Source: Kistimonas asteriae
Lineage (GTDB): Bacteria > Pseudomonadota > Gammaproteobacteria > Pseudomonadales > Endozoicomonadaceae
Length of the DNA: 64,000 nt
Assembly: GCF_018263925.1 (NCBI RefSeq)
Contig: NZ_JAEVHF010000011.1
Coordinates: forward strand, 124,640 to 188,639
Direction of reading: 5' to 3'
Of this stretch, positions 9,644-17,871 are shown piece after piece. Both the position numbers and the translations under genes were made by a program. The notes under the pieces were generated by a model. That model saw nothing but the letters and a program-made list of their open reading frames with translations, was not told the origin of the DNA and did no database searches. Each line of letters starts with the position of its first letter. Within the stretch, counting starts at the first letter, position 1.

Positions 9644-10507
9644 TCAGTGTTTTTTGAGGAACACAAACCAGTTGCTCAAACCCACCAGGATACCGCCGCC
9701 AATAATATTGCCGATGGTGGCAGGAATGATGTTGTTAAAAATCATGTTATGCAGCGTGATATGCGGGAAGTCAGCCGGTGTCATACCCAGGCCCTGCCAG
9801 AACGCCGCATCACCTAGGTTATGCACCATCCAGCCCATCGGCAGCAGATACATATTGGCGATAGAGTGCTCAAAGCCTGCTGCAATAAAAGCAGCCACCG
9901 GCAGGATCATGGCCAGCATCTTGCCACTGGCACTGCGGGCGCTGTAGCTCATCCAGACACTCAGACACACCATGATATTACACATAATGCCCAGCACCAG
10001 CGCCTGACCGAAGCTATGTCCCATCTTGGCATCAGCAATGTACATGGCAGACGCACCCACCTGCCCATGGGCTCCCAGCCACTGGCCGGTGTAGATGATC
10101 ATCGACACCATCACAATGGAACCCACAAAGTTGCCAAGATAAACCACACACCAGTTGCGGACCATGGCAGAAAACGGCACCCGGCCGGATGCGCAGGGAA
10201 TGGAGATCATGGTGCTGCTGGTAAACAGCTCAGCGCCGCACATGACTACCAGCATCAGCCCCATGCTGAATGAGATACCGCCAATCAGCTTTGAGATGCC
10301 GTAAGGCAGCGCATTAGGACCATGAGAACCGGTGGAAACGATGGTATAAAACATACCGGCCAGGGAGATAAATACACCAGCCATGATCGCCAGGACAAAG
10401 GTTTTGTATAACGCTTTCTCAGCCTTGCCAATCGCGACGTTTTGCGCCAGCTCGGCCATGGCGAGAGGCGAACGCGCCTCAAAGTAGGAAGGTTCGATGC
10501 TGTTCAT
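9644..10507 (-). CDS. focA: Formate/nitrite channel FocA
   Basis: A formate-nitrite transporter family protein of 287 residues, close to E. coli FocA (285) along its length. It should form a pentameric inner-membrane channel passing formate in either direction. Matching blocks include FVLAIMAGVFISLAGMFY, KLIGGISFSMGLMLVV, CGAELFTSSTMISI and AAGFEHSIANMYLLPMG, which holds the conserved pore histidine. The end reads TIGNIIGGGILVGLSNWFVFL. Six membrane helices fit the hydrophobic pattern. No pyruvate formate-lyase gene is adjacent, unlike enterobacterial focA-pflB. An FNR-type site lies upstream, pointing to anaerobic induction. A terminator follows, so it is a single-gene unit. Confidence 0.94.
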   Translation of the reverse strand: MNSIEPSYFEARSPLAMAELAQNVAIGKAEKALYKTFVLAIMAGVFISLAGMFYTIVSTGSHGPNALPYGISKLIGGISFSMGLMLVVMCGAELFTSSTMISIPCASGRVPFSAMVRNWCVVYLGNFVGSIVMVSMIIYTGQWLGAHGQVGASAMYIADAKMGHSFGQALVLGIMCNIMVCLSVWMSYSARSASGKMLAMILPVAAFIAAGFEHSIANMYLLPMGWMVHNLGDAAFWQGLGMTPADFPHITLHNMIFNNIIPATIGNIIGGGILVGLSNWFVFLKKH

Positions 10508-10545
10508 AAAAATATGGGGAATTCAGAAGACAAAAGAGAGTTTAA

Positions 10546-10587
10546 AGTTTAAAAAAACCTTGAACGCAGACTGTTGACTTATATCAA
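10546..10587 (-). promoter_or_regulatory. FNR/Anr-type site and -10 box of focA
   Basis: TTGAC-TTAT-ATCAA (10574-10587) matches the FNR consensus TTGAT-N4-ATCAA except at one base. A TAAACT -10-like hexamer (10546-10551, minus strand) implies a start near 10539, which puts the site centre at about -41.5, the position used at class II FNR promoters. Seen by eye; no transcript data. Confidence 0.7.
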
Positions 10588-10651
10588 TGCCCTGCCAATC
10601 CCCTGTCAGCAATAACCCGTAACGGGAAACCGCACCATGGATGCCATGACA

Positions 10652-10677
10652 CAAAAAAAAGGGCCGAAGCCCTTTTC
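10652..10677 (-). terminator. Intrinsic terminator of ssb
   Basis: On the minus strand AAAAGGGC-TTCG-GCCC runs into an uninterrupted series of eight T. The stable TTCG tetraloop and the T-run just past the ssb stop make this a clear terminator. Confidence 0.9.
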
Positions 10678-10714
10678 TCATCCGGTTATTAAAAACCGGT
10701 GATTCGATAGCCGT

Positions 10715-11275
10715 TTAGAACGGGATATCATCATCAAAATCATCAAAGCCACCAGCCGGCGCTGATTGCGGCTGCGCCTGGGGAGCCTGTTGCGGCGCCG
10801 CCTGCTGCTGGGACTGGCCACCAAAGCCACCCTGCTGCTGTTTGGGCTGCTGTTGCTGCGGCTGATAAGACTGCTGCTGTTGACGAGGCGCACTCTGCTG
10901 CTGGTAATCACCACCGCCCATGCCGTCCTGACGGCCATCCAGCATCTGCAGCTGACCATTGATATCCACCACGATTTCGGTGGTATAGCGATCCTGGCCC
11001 TGCTGATCCTGCCACTTGCGGGTCTGCAGCTTGCCTTCGATATACACTTTGGAGCCTTTGCGCAGGAATTGTCCCGCAATCTCCGCCAGCTTGCCAAATA
11101 CCACAATCCGGTGCCACTCGGTCCGCTCGACCGGCTGGCCGGTCTGGCGATCCTTCCAGGATTCACTGGTCGCCAGACTCAGGTTGCAGACCGCACTGCC
11201 ATTGGGCGTGTAGCGGACTTCCGGATCGCCACCGAGATTGCCTATCAGGATAACCTTGTTAACACCACGAGCCAT
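10715..11275 (-). CDS. ssb: Single-stranded DNA-binding protein
   Basis: SSB of 186 residues, binding single-stranded DNA in replication, recombination and repair. The N-terminal OB-fold covers about residues 1-110 ([20 protein letters not shown], then [18 protein letters not shown] and [16 protein letters not shown]). A glutamine-rich, low-complexity linker follows and the protein ends in the acidic tip DFDDDIPF, which recruits partner proteins. ATG 11275 is chosen from family alignment and a GGGAG site 7 bases upstream; the open frame extends to 11302. A promoter overlapped by a LexA-like box lies upstream. In Pseudomonas this gene follows uvrA and an MFS gene; here about 8.6 kb separates it from the MFS gene. 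Confidence 0.97.
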   Translation of the reverse strand: MARGVNKVILIGNLGGDPEVRYTPNGSAVCNLSLATSESWKDRQTGQPVERTEWHRIVVFGKLAEIAGQFLRKGSKVYIEGKLQTRKWQDQQGQDRYTTEIVVDINGQLQMLDGRQDGMGGGDYQQQSAPRQQQQSYQPQQQQPKQQQGGFGGQSQQQAAPQQAPQAQPQSAPAGGFDDFDDDIPF

Positions 11276-11428
11276 GTAACTCTCCCACCATTCAAGAATC
11301 AATAACCAGTTCTCTGGGCCAGACCATTCACTTCAGTCTACCCCGGATCGTCAAAACGCCGACACCTCGTACCTGACCTGCCACAGCCCGTGAACCCATG
11401 CCATCGTCCACCCAGAGTCATAGGGTAA

Positions 11429-11462
11429 CTGTTTATTATCCCAGACTCAGCGCATTTGCCAA
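11429..11462 (-). promoter_or_regulatory. ssb promoter overlapped by a LexA-like box
   Basis: On the minus strand TTGGCA (11457-11462) and GATAAT (11435-11440) stand 16 bases apart. CTGT-N8-CCAG (11429-11444) covers the -10 box and differs at one base from the LexA consensus CTGT-N8-ACAG. Together they suggest SOS control of ssb, as known in enterobacteria; the operator is the weaker half of the claim. The rest of the 465-base gap (11276-11740) is AT-rich towards its right end and shows no gene except a 15-codon reading frame at 11701. Confidence 0.5.
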
Positions 11463-11686
11463 TTGGGAAATCATAGTATTACCCGTTTAGCCCTACTTAT
11501 CTGACCCATTATCCCGATACGGGTTCACCGTCCCGCCCTATGAAAAAATAAATATATTTAAAAACAATGAGTTACAAAAAAAACAATCGCTAAAACTTAT
11601 AACCTTTTGATTTTATTGAATCTTTCACATTTCCCGGTTTCCCTCAAGGATTCCAGCACCTTAAATACGCCTAAACTCAACATATT

Positions 11687-11748
11687 AGGAGCAGTCTTTT
11701 ATGGCACAGGCCATAAATAGCATCAGAAGCCAGTACCAGCGTGAATAA
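11687..11748 (+). other. Short upstream reading frame overlapping the pilin-lectin start
   Basis: AGGAG at 11687-11691 is 9 bases before ATG 11701, which opens a 15-codon frame ending with TAA at 11746-11748. This frame overlaps the GTG start (11741) of the next gene in another register, while that GTG has no good ribosome site of its own. It may be a leader peptide that couples translation, or a sign of an indel in the sequence. Confidence 0.45.
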
Positions 11749-12799
11749 AGGACAGCATTCAATCCAGGGGATCAGTCTTGTCGAAGCCATGATCGTGCTC
11801 TTCGTTATGGGCGTGGTCTCGGCGTTTGCTGTCACCACCTACCAGAAATACACCACACGAGCAAAGGTCATGGAGGCCAGCCAGCTGGCCTATGAGGTCA
11901 GGCAGGCCGTAGAAGCGCATGTCTCCACCCGCCGGACATTGCCCTCCAACCTGAGCCGAGTCTACAGTAGCAAAAATATGAAGGTCGTGGAGCGCCTGGA
12001 AGCCATCCGAACCGGGCCTACGGAATTCAGAATCAATGTTTATATCAGAAAGGACGTTTTTCCGGATAAAGCTGAGCAGCAGGTCTTTACTCTACACGGT
12101 AATCTTGTTGATGGTGCCATTCGCTGGAATGATTGTGGCGCTAATAATTGTATTACGGATGTTTCCAGTCTGCCTGTACCGCAGTCAAACCTGCCCCCCA
12201 TAGCCACGGCGGGAGATATCGTCATTGCCACAGCACCACCTGCTCCAGCCCCGGCTCCAGCGCCTACACCATCACCAACGCCAACACCTGGGCCAGTTCC
12301 AGCACCTGTTCCAGCACCTGCTCCAGCGCCGCCACCGGTTCCAGCCCCCAAACCGACACCTTCTCCAAAGCCTGTGCCGGCTCCCGTGCCTACACCGTAT
12401 CCAGCCCCTGTACCGGCACCAGTGCCAACACCATCGCCAAAGCCTGCGCCAAACCCGTCTCCCGGGGGGGGCGGATCAGAGACCTTTGTCACCAAAAACA
12501 AAGATCCTATCTGGAGCAATACGCACGCGCTATCCGAGTGCCCCGGTCGCTGTGGCGCAGAACACGGTAAGTGGAATGGCCAGTGGTGGACGATCGTCTA
12601 CGGCAAGCATTCTGTGTGTCAGTGCACCCCCCTGGATGTCTTTATCACAACCAATACCGCGCCGATCTGGAGTGATCCGGATGCTGAGGCTAAATGCCCT
12701 TCACGCTGTAATGCAGAAGATGGCAACTGGACAGGGCATTGGTGGACCATCGTGTATGGCGCTCGCTCTGTTTGCCAATGTGAAGAGCAGTATCCCTGA
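11741..12799 (+). CDS. Type IV pilin-like protein with tandem MVL-type lectin domains
   Basis: A 352-residue protein in three parts. Residues 1-10 are a short prepilin leader ending in glycine; the processed form would start ISLVEAMIVLFVMGVV, with the conserved Glu at mature position 5, and continue as a pilin alpha-helix. About residues 40-160 form a small pilin-like domain. Residues 165-241 are a stalk of repeated PAP, PTP and PVP units, followed by four glycines. Two repeats of period 52 (tryptophan motif P-I-W at 256 and 308) end the protein. Each reads PIWS..A..CP.RC.AE.G.W.G.WWTIVYG..SVCQC with four cysteines, the pattern of mannan-binding MVL (Microcystis viridis lectin) domains. It is probably a pilus-borne or surface sugar-binding adhesin. 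No other pilus gene is adjacent. The GTG start is the only reasonable one in frame (stop at 11714). Confidence 0.82.
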   Translation: MNKGQHSIQGISLVEAMIVLFVMGVVSAFAVTTYQKYTTRAKVMEASQLAYEVRQAVEAHVSTRRTLPSNLSRVYSSKNMKVVERLEAIRTGPTEFRINVYIRKDVFPDKAEQQVFTLHGNLVDGAIRWNDCGANNCITDVSSLPVPQSNLPPIATAGDIVIATAPPAPAPAPAPTPSPTPTPGPVPAPVPAPAPAPPPVPAPKPTPSPKPVPAPVPTPYPAPVPAPVPTPSPKPAPNPSPGGGGSETFVTKNKDPIWSNTHALSECPGRCGAEHGKWNGQWWTIVYGKHSVCQCTPLDVFITTNTAPIWSDPDAEAKCPSRCNAEDGNWTGHWWTIVYGARSVCQCEEQYP

Positions 12800-12818
12800 C
12801 GTTTCGATCCGATGAAAA

Positions 12819-12851
12819 AAATGCCGTGAAACACTCTGTTGCACGGCATTT
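12819..12851. terminator. Bidirectional terminator between pilin-lectin and ADP-ribosylglycohydrolase genes
   Basis: AAATGCCGTG / CACGGCATTT make a perfect 10-bp stem around a 13-base loop between convergent genes. The minus strand has six T after the stem, so it best serves the long nucleoside-transport operon; the plus-strand tail is weaker. Confidence 0.8.
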
Positions 12852-12869
12852 AAAAGAGCGAATGAAAGG

Positions 12870-14246
12870 TCAGACAATCAACGAAACCGTCTGACGCGCC
12901 AATTCAGAAATCCGGACTTTCTCATAACCTGGCACGTAGGTTTCTAGCTGATCCGCCAATGGATCAGCCCACTCCGGCGTCACACAGGCCGGGTTCATGA
13001 CACCCAGCACTGTTCCCACTTCACCGGCATTGCAATCCACATCTTCACCACAATCCCCCAGAATCCGCATGGCACAGGTAAAGTCGTTGCCGCAGAACCA
13101 CAGCGAAAGCACAACCGCCACCATATTGGGGAACGTGTGAATCCAGTTGTAGGTCCGCAGCTCATTCTGCTTCATAGATTGCCAGACTTCCCGGTGATCA
13201 CCATATTGCTCAGCCAGTTCGATGGTCCGGTCAAACAGACGCGCAAATAACGTGCTATCGGGAATATAGCCACGGGAGGCCTGCACAATGGCGCGTGCAT
13301 CATCCATGATGAACGCCAGCGATGTCAGAACCGCCGCATGAATACCGCCATAGACACCGTTTTTCTCATGGGAGATCACACTATCGCGATACGCCAGCTC
13401 AGCTGCACGCCAGGGCTTACCGGGCGCAAGCATACCGTGAACCATGGTGCGCATCTGCGCCCCAATCCACTCGGAATAGAAATTCAGATATGTTCCTGAC
13501 AGGGGAGGCATGATGCCACGACGCAGGTTCTCCAGGGCAAAATGCTCAGCCGACCAGCCATAGGGAATATAACGCAACCACTCTTCCGCGATATCCTGGC
13601 TGGAAAAATCCGCATTCTTCCGTGCCGCTTCCAGGACACACAGCTCATAGGTCACATCATCATTCATGGTTTCCGGTTCCCGGACATAGCCGTTTAACCG
13701 ATCCCCATAGAATGCATTCAACTGTTCCCCTGAAAAGCCTTCAAGCGCTGTGCCATAAGCGCCACCGGCAATCTGTCCCAGCCAGCCACCATAAACCTTT
13801 TCATTCAGGCAATCACCAGCCGTATCACCATCCTGCTTATCCACAGCCGGGCAGGCAGAACGAATCGCTTCAAGGGTTGCCGGTGTCTGATATTGCCAAT
13901 ACACACTGCTTTCATCCTTAGGGGCATTAGCAAGAGCCTGCTGAATTCTCGCCCCCAGCACTTCCATGGTACCGTGATCATCCTGCTCACGGGCGTCACG
14001 GCCGATAGAGAGCCATTGTTCCGCTTCACTGACATCGTAGCCCCGGTTGTGCCAGGCCTGGATCATTTCCATGAAGGGGATTTCCGGCGCATTGGAGCCG
14101 GGCACTTCACTTTTCCAGAACTTGGCCATCATGTTGCGGCGCGCCTTCAGGATGCCGTCCACAAACGACCAGTCAGAAGGCTTTTCCTCAAACGGCTTAG
14201 GTACCGCATTGAGACGAATTTCCCGATCTTGTTCCCAGGCTTTCAT
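12870..14246 (-). CDS. ADP-ribosylglycohydrolase family protein
   Basis: A 458-residue member of the ADP-ribosyl-glycohydrolase (DraG/ARH) family, which hydrolyses N- or O-glycosidic bonds to ADP-ribose or related ribosyl compounds using a binuclear Mg centre. The core starts near residue 148 (YGGWLGQIAGGAYG). Metal-ligand motifs are NDDVTYE (N195-D196-D197) and, near the end, GEDVDCNAGEVGTVLG (D402, D404), which correspond to TDDT and DTDxxA in the family. About 145 residues precede the core and are not part of it. The start overlaps the stop of the permease gene (ATGA), so it is the last, coupled gene of a nucleoside-transport operon. That context favours salvage of an imported ribosyl compound over protein de-ADP-ribosylation; substrate unproven. 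Confidence 0.85.
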   Translation of the reverse strand: MKAWEQDREIRLNAVPKPFEEKPSDWSFVDGILKARRNMMAKFWKSEVPGSNAPEIPFMEMIQAWHNRGYDVSEAEQWLSIGRDAREQDDHGTMEVLGARIQQALANAPKDESSVYWQYQTPATLEAIRSACPAVDKQDGDTAGDCLNEKVYGGWLGQIAGGAYGTALEGFSGEQLNAFYGDRLNGYVREPETMNDDVTYELCVLEAARKNADFSSQDIAEEWLRYIPYGWSAEHFALENLRRGIMPPLSGTYLNFYSEWIGAQMRTMVHGMLAPGKPWRAAELAYRDSVISHEKNGVYGGIHAAVLTSLAFIMDDARAIVQASRGYIPDSTLFARLFDRTIELAEQYGDHREVWQSMKQNELRTYNWIHTFPNMVAVVLSLWFCGNDFTCAMRILGDCGEDVDCNAGEVGTVLGVMNPACVTPEWADPLADQLETYVPGYEKVRISELARQTVSLIV

Positions 14247-15190
14247 ACTGCAACTGCCTCTTTATCCATACCGGCCTGATGACCAGCATTTACTTGTTTT
14301 CCGTTACGTTTCTGTTTTTCCCGGGAATACCAGTACAACGCCAGCAAGGTCACGATATACGGCACCATCTGGGTAAATTCAGACGGAATGATGGAATCCT
14401 GCAACGCGAATCCGAGACCATCCGTAAAGCCGAACAGCAGGGATATGGCCAGGATACCGATGGGACGTCCACGGGTCAGGATGATCACAGCCAGAGATAT
14501 CCAGCCCCGTCCGTTCGACATATCTTCGGCAAACAGGCGGACATACCCCAGTGACAGGAACACACCCGCCAAGCCACACAGTGCCCCGGACAATAACAAC
14601 GACTGGATCTTGAGCCGGTCGGAACTGATACCCACGGCATCGACAGACCGGCTTTCTTCACCCGCCGCCCGCAGCCGTAGACCGAAACGCGTATGGAACA
14701 GGTGGAAATGCACCAGGAAAACCACGACAAACGTCACATACAACAGAAAGGGGTGACCGCTCACAATATCGCCAATAACGGGAATATCCTGCACCAATGG
14801 GATATTCCAGACAGGCAAACCCTCAATACGCGGAGACACAAATGCCCCTTTCACATGAAACAGCTGTCGTAGAAGGTAGGTTGTGCCGCCTGCTGCCAAC
14901 AGGTTCATGGCGATACCGGTGACAAACTCATCCGTTTTCATCTTCACGGCAAAAAAGGCTGTCACGGACGCTGCCAGCAAGCCGCCGGTCATACCGAACA
15001 ACAAACCGCCCATCCAGGAACCCGTCACGTAACTCCCTGCTACGGCACAAAAAGCACCAATCAACATCATCCCTTCCATGGCGATATTGAAAACATTGGC
15101 GTGATGGGTATACAAACCACCCAGTGCCGCCAGCAAAATAGGCACCGCGGCAGGCAGGGTTGCGCGGAACAACTCAAGAAACAGATCCAT
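14243..15190 (-). CDS. BMP-type nucleoside ABC transporter permease (second)
   Basis: A 315-residue hydrophobic protein of the BPD_transp_2 family (ribose/nucleoside type), with about nine predicted membrane helices. Family blocks include VPILLAALGGLYTHHANVFN, NIAMEGMMLIGAFCAV, ANVFNIAMEG and GRGWISLAVIILTRGRP. It forms the inner-membrane channel with the other permease. ATG 15190 is chosen from the family start (MDLFLELFRATLP) and a GAGGAGAGGG site just upstream; it overlaps the preceding gene by 17 bases. It resembles YufQ-type subunits of guanosine/nucleoside importers. Confidence 0.9.
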   Translation of the reverse strand: MDLFLELFRATLPAAVPILLAALGGLYTHHANVFNIAMEGMMLIGAFCAVAGSYVTGSWMGGLLFGMTGGLLAASVTAFFAVKMKTDEFVTGIAMNLLAAGGTTYLLRQLFHVKGAFVSPRIEGLPVWNIPLVQDIPVIGDIVSGHPFLLYVTFVVVFLVHFHLFHTRFGLRLRAAGEESRSVDAVGISSDRLKIQSLLLSGALCGLAGVFLSLGYVRLFAEDMSNGRGWISLAVIILTRGRPIGILAISLLFGFTDGLGFALQDSIIPSEFTQMVPYIVTLLALYWYSREKQKRNGKQVNAGHQAGMDKEAVAV

Positions 15191-16259
15191 GAACCCTCTC
15201 CTCAGCCGGCTGCCGGGTAGTGGCCAGCACATCACTGGCGACACGACGGGCGATCAACAGGTTCACTAACCGCCTTGAAACTTCCCGCGACGCAACAACA
15301 AACAAAACGATAATGGCCTGAAATACCATAATGAACTCAGACGGCACCCGGGTTTCCAGCTCCATACCCAGCGCACCATTTTGAAGGACAGCAAACAACA
15401 ACGCATACAATGATGTCGCCAGTACCTGACAGTTGGCGATAATCGCCAGCATGACGCCATCCCACCCATAAGTGCCTCCAATACCGATCAGGAACTGATG
15501 CTGGATGCCCCCCATAATCAACAGCCCGCCCGCAAGACCGGCCAATGCACCGGAAATCATCATAGCGCGGGTGAAATTCTCCCGATTATGGCAACCACCG
15601 ATCCGGGTAAAGACCGGGTTCAATCCCATCATCCGCATTTCATACCCGACACGTGACCGGTTCCAAAGGATATACATACCTCCCAGAGCGACCAGTGCGA
15701 CAAGAATCGAACTGCTGATACTGCCCAGCGCCGGTAGATGACCACCGTCAGCAATCGGCGGCGACATCGGGGTATTGGCATTGGTCATTTTGACGGGGCC
15801 GCGCACCATCCACAGGGTGAAGTACTCCGCCAGAAAGTTGAGCATTAGGGTTGAGATAAACTCATTCATGTTAAAGCGATTGCGCAGCCAGGCCGCGATT
15901 CCACACCACAGCCCACCAGCGATCGCAGCTGTCGCTAACAACAACGGCAGCATCAATGGCGCAGGCAGATCCACAACTAATCCGACCGTGGTCACCGCCA
16001 TGGCGCCCATCAGCACCTGCCCCAGCTGCCCCAGGTTGACGGCGTTGCTACCAAAGGCGACAGTGGCCGACAATCCGGTCAGAATCAGCGGTGCAGCCCG
16101 TTGCAGGGTGCCTCCAAACGACATGTCCGACATCAGGCTGTATTCAATCAGCGCCATGAATCCTCGCGGCGCGTGATAACCCTGTGCCGCCAGAATGGCC
16201 ATACCTGCCAGGAAGGCGCAGAGCACACCGGCCAGGGCGATTAACAGGTCTTTTTTCAT
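15174..16259 (-). CDS. BMP-type nucleoside ABC transporter permease (first)
   Basis: A 361-residue inner-membrane permease of the YufP type. The N-terminal helix (LLIALAGVLCAFLAGMAIL) is followed by repeated membrane segments and the conserved FNMNEFISTLMLNFLAEYF and GWDGVMLAIIANCQ parts. It would pair with the second permease and be driven by the double ATPase encoded just upstream. Its ATG overlaps the ATPase stop by four bases (ATGA), and its own end overlaps the next gene, so all operon members are tightly coupled. Confidence 0.9.
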   Translation of the reverse strand: MKKDLLIALAGVLCAFLAGMAILAAQGYHAPRGFMALIEYSLMSDMSFGGTLQRAAPLILTGLSATVAFGSNAVNLGQLGQVLMGAMAVTTVGLVVDLPAPLMLPLLLATAAIAGGLWCGIAAWLRNRFNMNEFISTLMLNFLAEYFTLWMVRGPVKMTNANTPMSPPIADGGHLPALGSISSSILVALVALGGMYILWNRSRVGYEMRMMGLNPVFTRIGGCHNRENFTRAMMISGALAGLAGGLLIMGGIQHQFLIGIGGTYGWDGVMLAIIANCQVLATSLYALLFAVLQNGALGMELETRVPSEFIMVFQAIIVLFVVASREVSRRLVNLLIARRVASDVLATTRQPAEERVHGSVS

Positions 16260-17806
16260 GCGGCTTTCTCCCTGGAGCCCAACATGTACTCCCCAACCTG
16301 CTCCCGCGTGACGTCAGCCGGGTTGAGATCCGCCACAATACTGCCTTCGTAAATAACCAGTATCCGGTCACTCAGGCTGAACAACTCATCCAGGTCAGCA
16401 GAAATCAGGAAGCAGCCTGCACCCGCATCCCGCTTTTCCACTATGCGTTGCTGAATGTATTCAATGGACCCCACATCCAGTCCGCGCGTTGGCTGATCAA
16501 GAATGATGAAGTGGTTATCTAATTCAAACTCCCGCCCGACGATGACCTTCTGCTGGTTACCGCCGGAAAGATCACCAATCGCCGTCTCTGGCCCAGCAGC
16601 CACGACACCAAAGTGCTGCATCAGTTGTTGAGTAAATTCACGACACCGGCTCCGTGACAGTAATCCCTTCATGCCATTACCGAGTGAGGGATTGCTGTAG
16701 TGATGGGTCATTACCGCATTATCAATAAGGCTGGATTTCAGCGAGCTGCCAGATATTTTGCGATCCTGCGGTACGTACGACATCAAACGACGGCGAGAAC
16801 GAATATCCCAATCCGTAATATCCTGACCTGACAGGTAAATACGGCCGGCAGCAACCGTCGCCTGCCCCGTCATCGCCTGAACCAGCTCAAACTGACCATT
16901 GCCTTCTACACCCGCTAACCCGACGATTTCACCGGCATGAACCTGCAGGCTGATCTCATGGAGACGTAATTTTTCCTGCGAGTCCCGCGCTTCCACCAGC
17001 TCCATTTCAAAGACAACATCACCGGGTGCTGCCGGTGCTTTGTCGATCGCAAAGACCACGTCACGCCCAACCATGGCACGGGCCAGGTCAGCCTTGGTCA
17101 GACCCGGTGTGTTTCGGAAAGTCCGAATATGCTGCCCCTTGCGCATGACCGTGATCGTATCGGAAAGCGCCAGTACCTCGTCGAGCTTGTGACTGATGAA
17201 CACGACAGTTTTACCATGATCCCGCAGGGTCTTGAGCCGCTCGAACAACTGCCGAATTTCCTGTGGTGTGAGGACAGCGGTGGGCTCATCCATGATCAGG
17301 ACGTCCACATCCCGATAAAGCAGTTTCAGAATTTCCACTTTCTGCTGAGCGGCAACGGACAGGTCTTCCACCTTATCAGTCACACGCAGATTCAGTGCAT
17401 ACTGGTCAGCGATGGCCTGGACTGCGTCCCTATCCTTCTGTCGATTAAGAATACCGGCAGACCAACGGCCAGAGTGCTTGACCGATTCCATCCCCAGCAC
17501 GACGTTTTCATAAATGCTGTAGGACGGCACCAGCATGAATTCCTGATGAACCATACCAATACCTGCAGCAACCGCTTCCATGGGATTGCGAAAAGCGACC
17601 TGCTGGCCGCAGTACCACATTCCCCCCCCGTTGATGCTGTTTATGCCGTAAAGGACTTTCATCAACGTGGATTTGCCGGCACCGTTCTCGCCGATGACGG
17701 AATGGATTTCACCGGCATTGATTGTCACGGAGACATCATTCAACGCCAGCGTCGCTGGCGGATACACCTTGACCAGGTGTTTCAGTTCAATAAGGGGATC
17801 AGACAT
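16256..17806 (-). CDS. Nucleoside ABC transporter ATPase with two nucleotide-binding domains
   Basis: A 516-residue double-ABC ATPase of the sugar/nucleoside class (like YufO, RbsA, MglA). The first domain has Walker A GENGAGKSTLMK and Walker B VLIMDEPTAVL. The second domain has GLAGVEGNGQFELVQA in place of a full P-loop, a good signature LSGGNQQKVIVGRE and Walker B FIILDQPTRGLD. A degenerate P-loop in the second half is normal for this class. It powers uptake with the two downstream permeases and the BMP lipoprotein encoded 65 bases upstream. Confidence 0.93.
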   Translation of the reverse strand: MSDPLIELKHLVKVYPPATLALNDVSVTINAGEIHSVIGENGAGKSTLMKVLYGINSINGGGMWYCGQQVAFRNPMEAVAAGIGMVHQEFMLVPSYSIYENVVLGMESVKHSGRWSAGILNRQKDRDAVQAIADQYALNLRVTDKVEDLSVAAQQKVEILKLLYRDVDVLIMDEPTAVLTPQEIRQLFERLKTLRDHGKTVVFISHKLDEVLALSDTITVMRKGQHIRTFRNTPGLTKADLARAMVGRDVVFAIDKAPAAPGDVVFEMELVEARDSQEKLRLHEISLQVHAGEIVGLAGVEGNGQFELVQAMTGQATVAAGRIYLSGQDITDWDIRSRRRLMSYVPQDRKISGSSLKSSLIDNAVMTHHYSNPSLGNGMKGLLSRSRCREFTQQLMQHFGVVAAGPETAIGDLSGGNQQKVIVGREFELDNHFIILDQPTRGLDVGSIEYIQQRIVEKRDAGAGCFLISADLDELFSLSDRILVIYEGSIVADLNPADVTREQVGEYMLGSREKAA

Positions 17807-17871
17807 CAGGGGCTCCTGACAGATCGGGTATAACAGCGGCCTCCGCAGAGGGAGGCCATAGGTGAAAGCAA

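Noticed and set aside
12040..12519. Glycine-rich reading frame on the minus strand opposite the pilin-lectin stalk
   Set aside because: It is the mirror of the Pro-rich repeat (GGN against CCN codons) and has no start context or domain.
16256..17806. Second ATPase domain as damaged, because its P-loop is degenerate
   Set aside because: A degenerate second P-loop is normal in double-ABC ATPases of the ribose/nucleoside class; signature and Walker B are intact.
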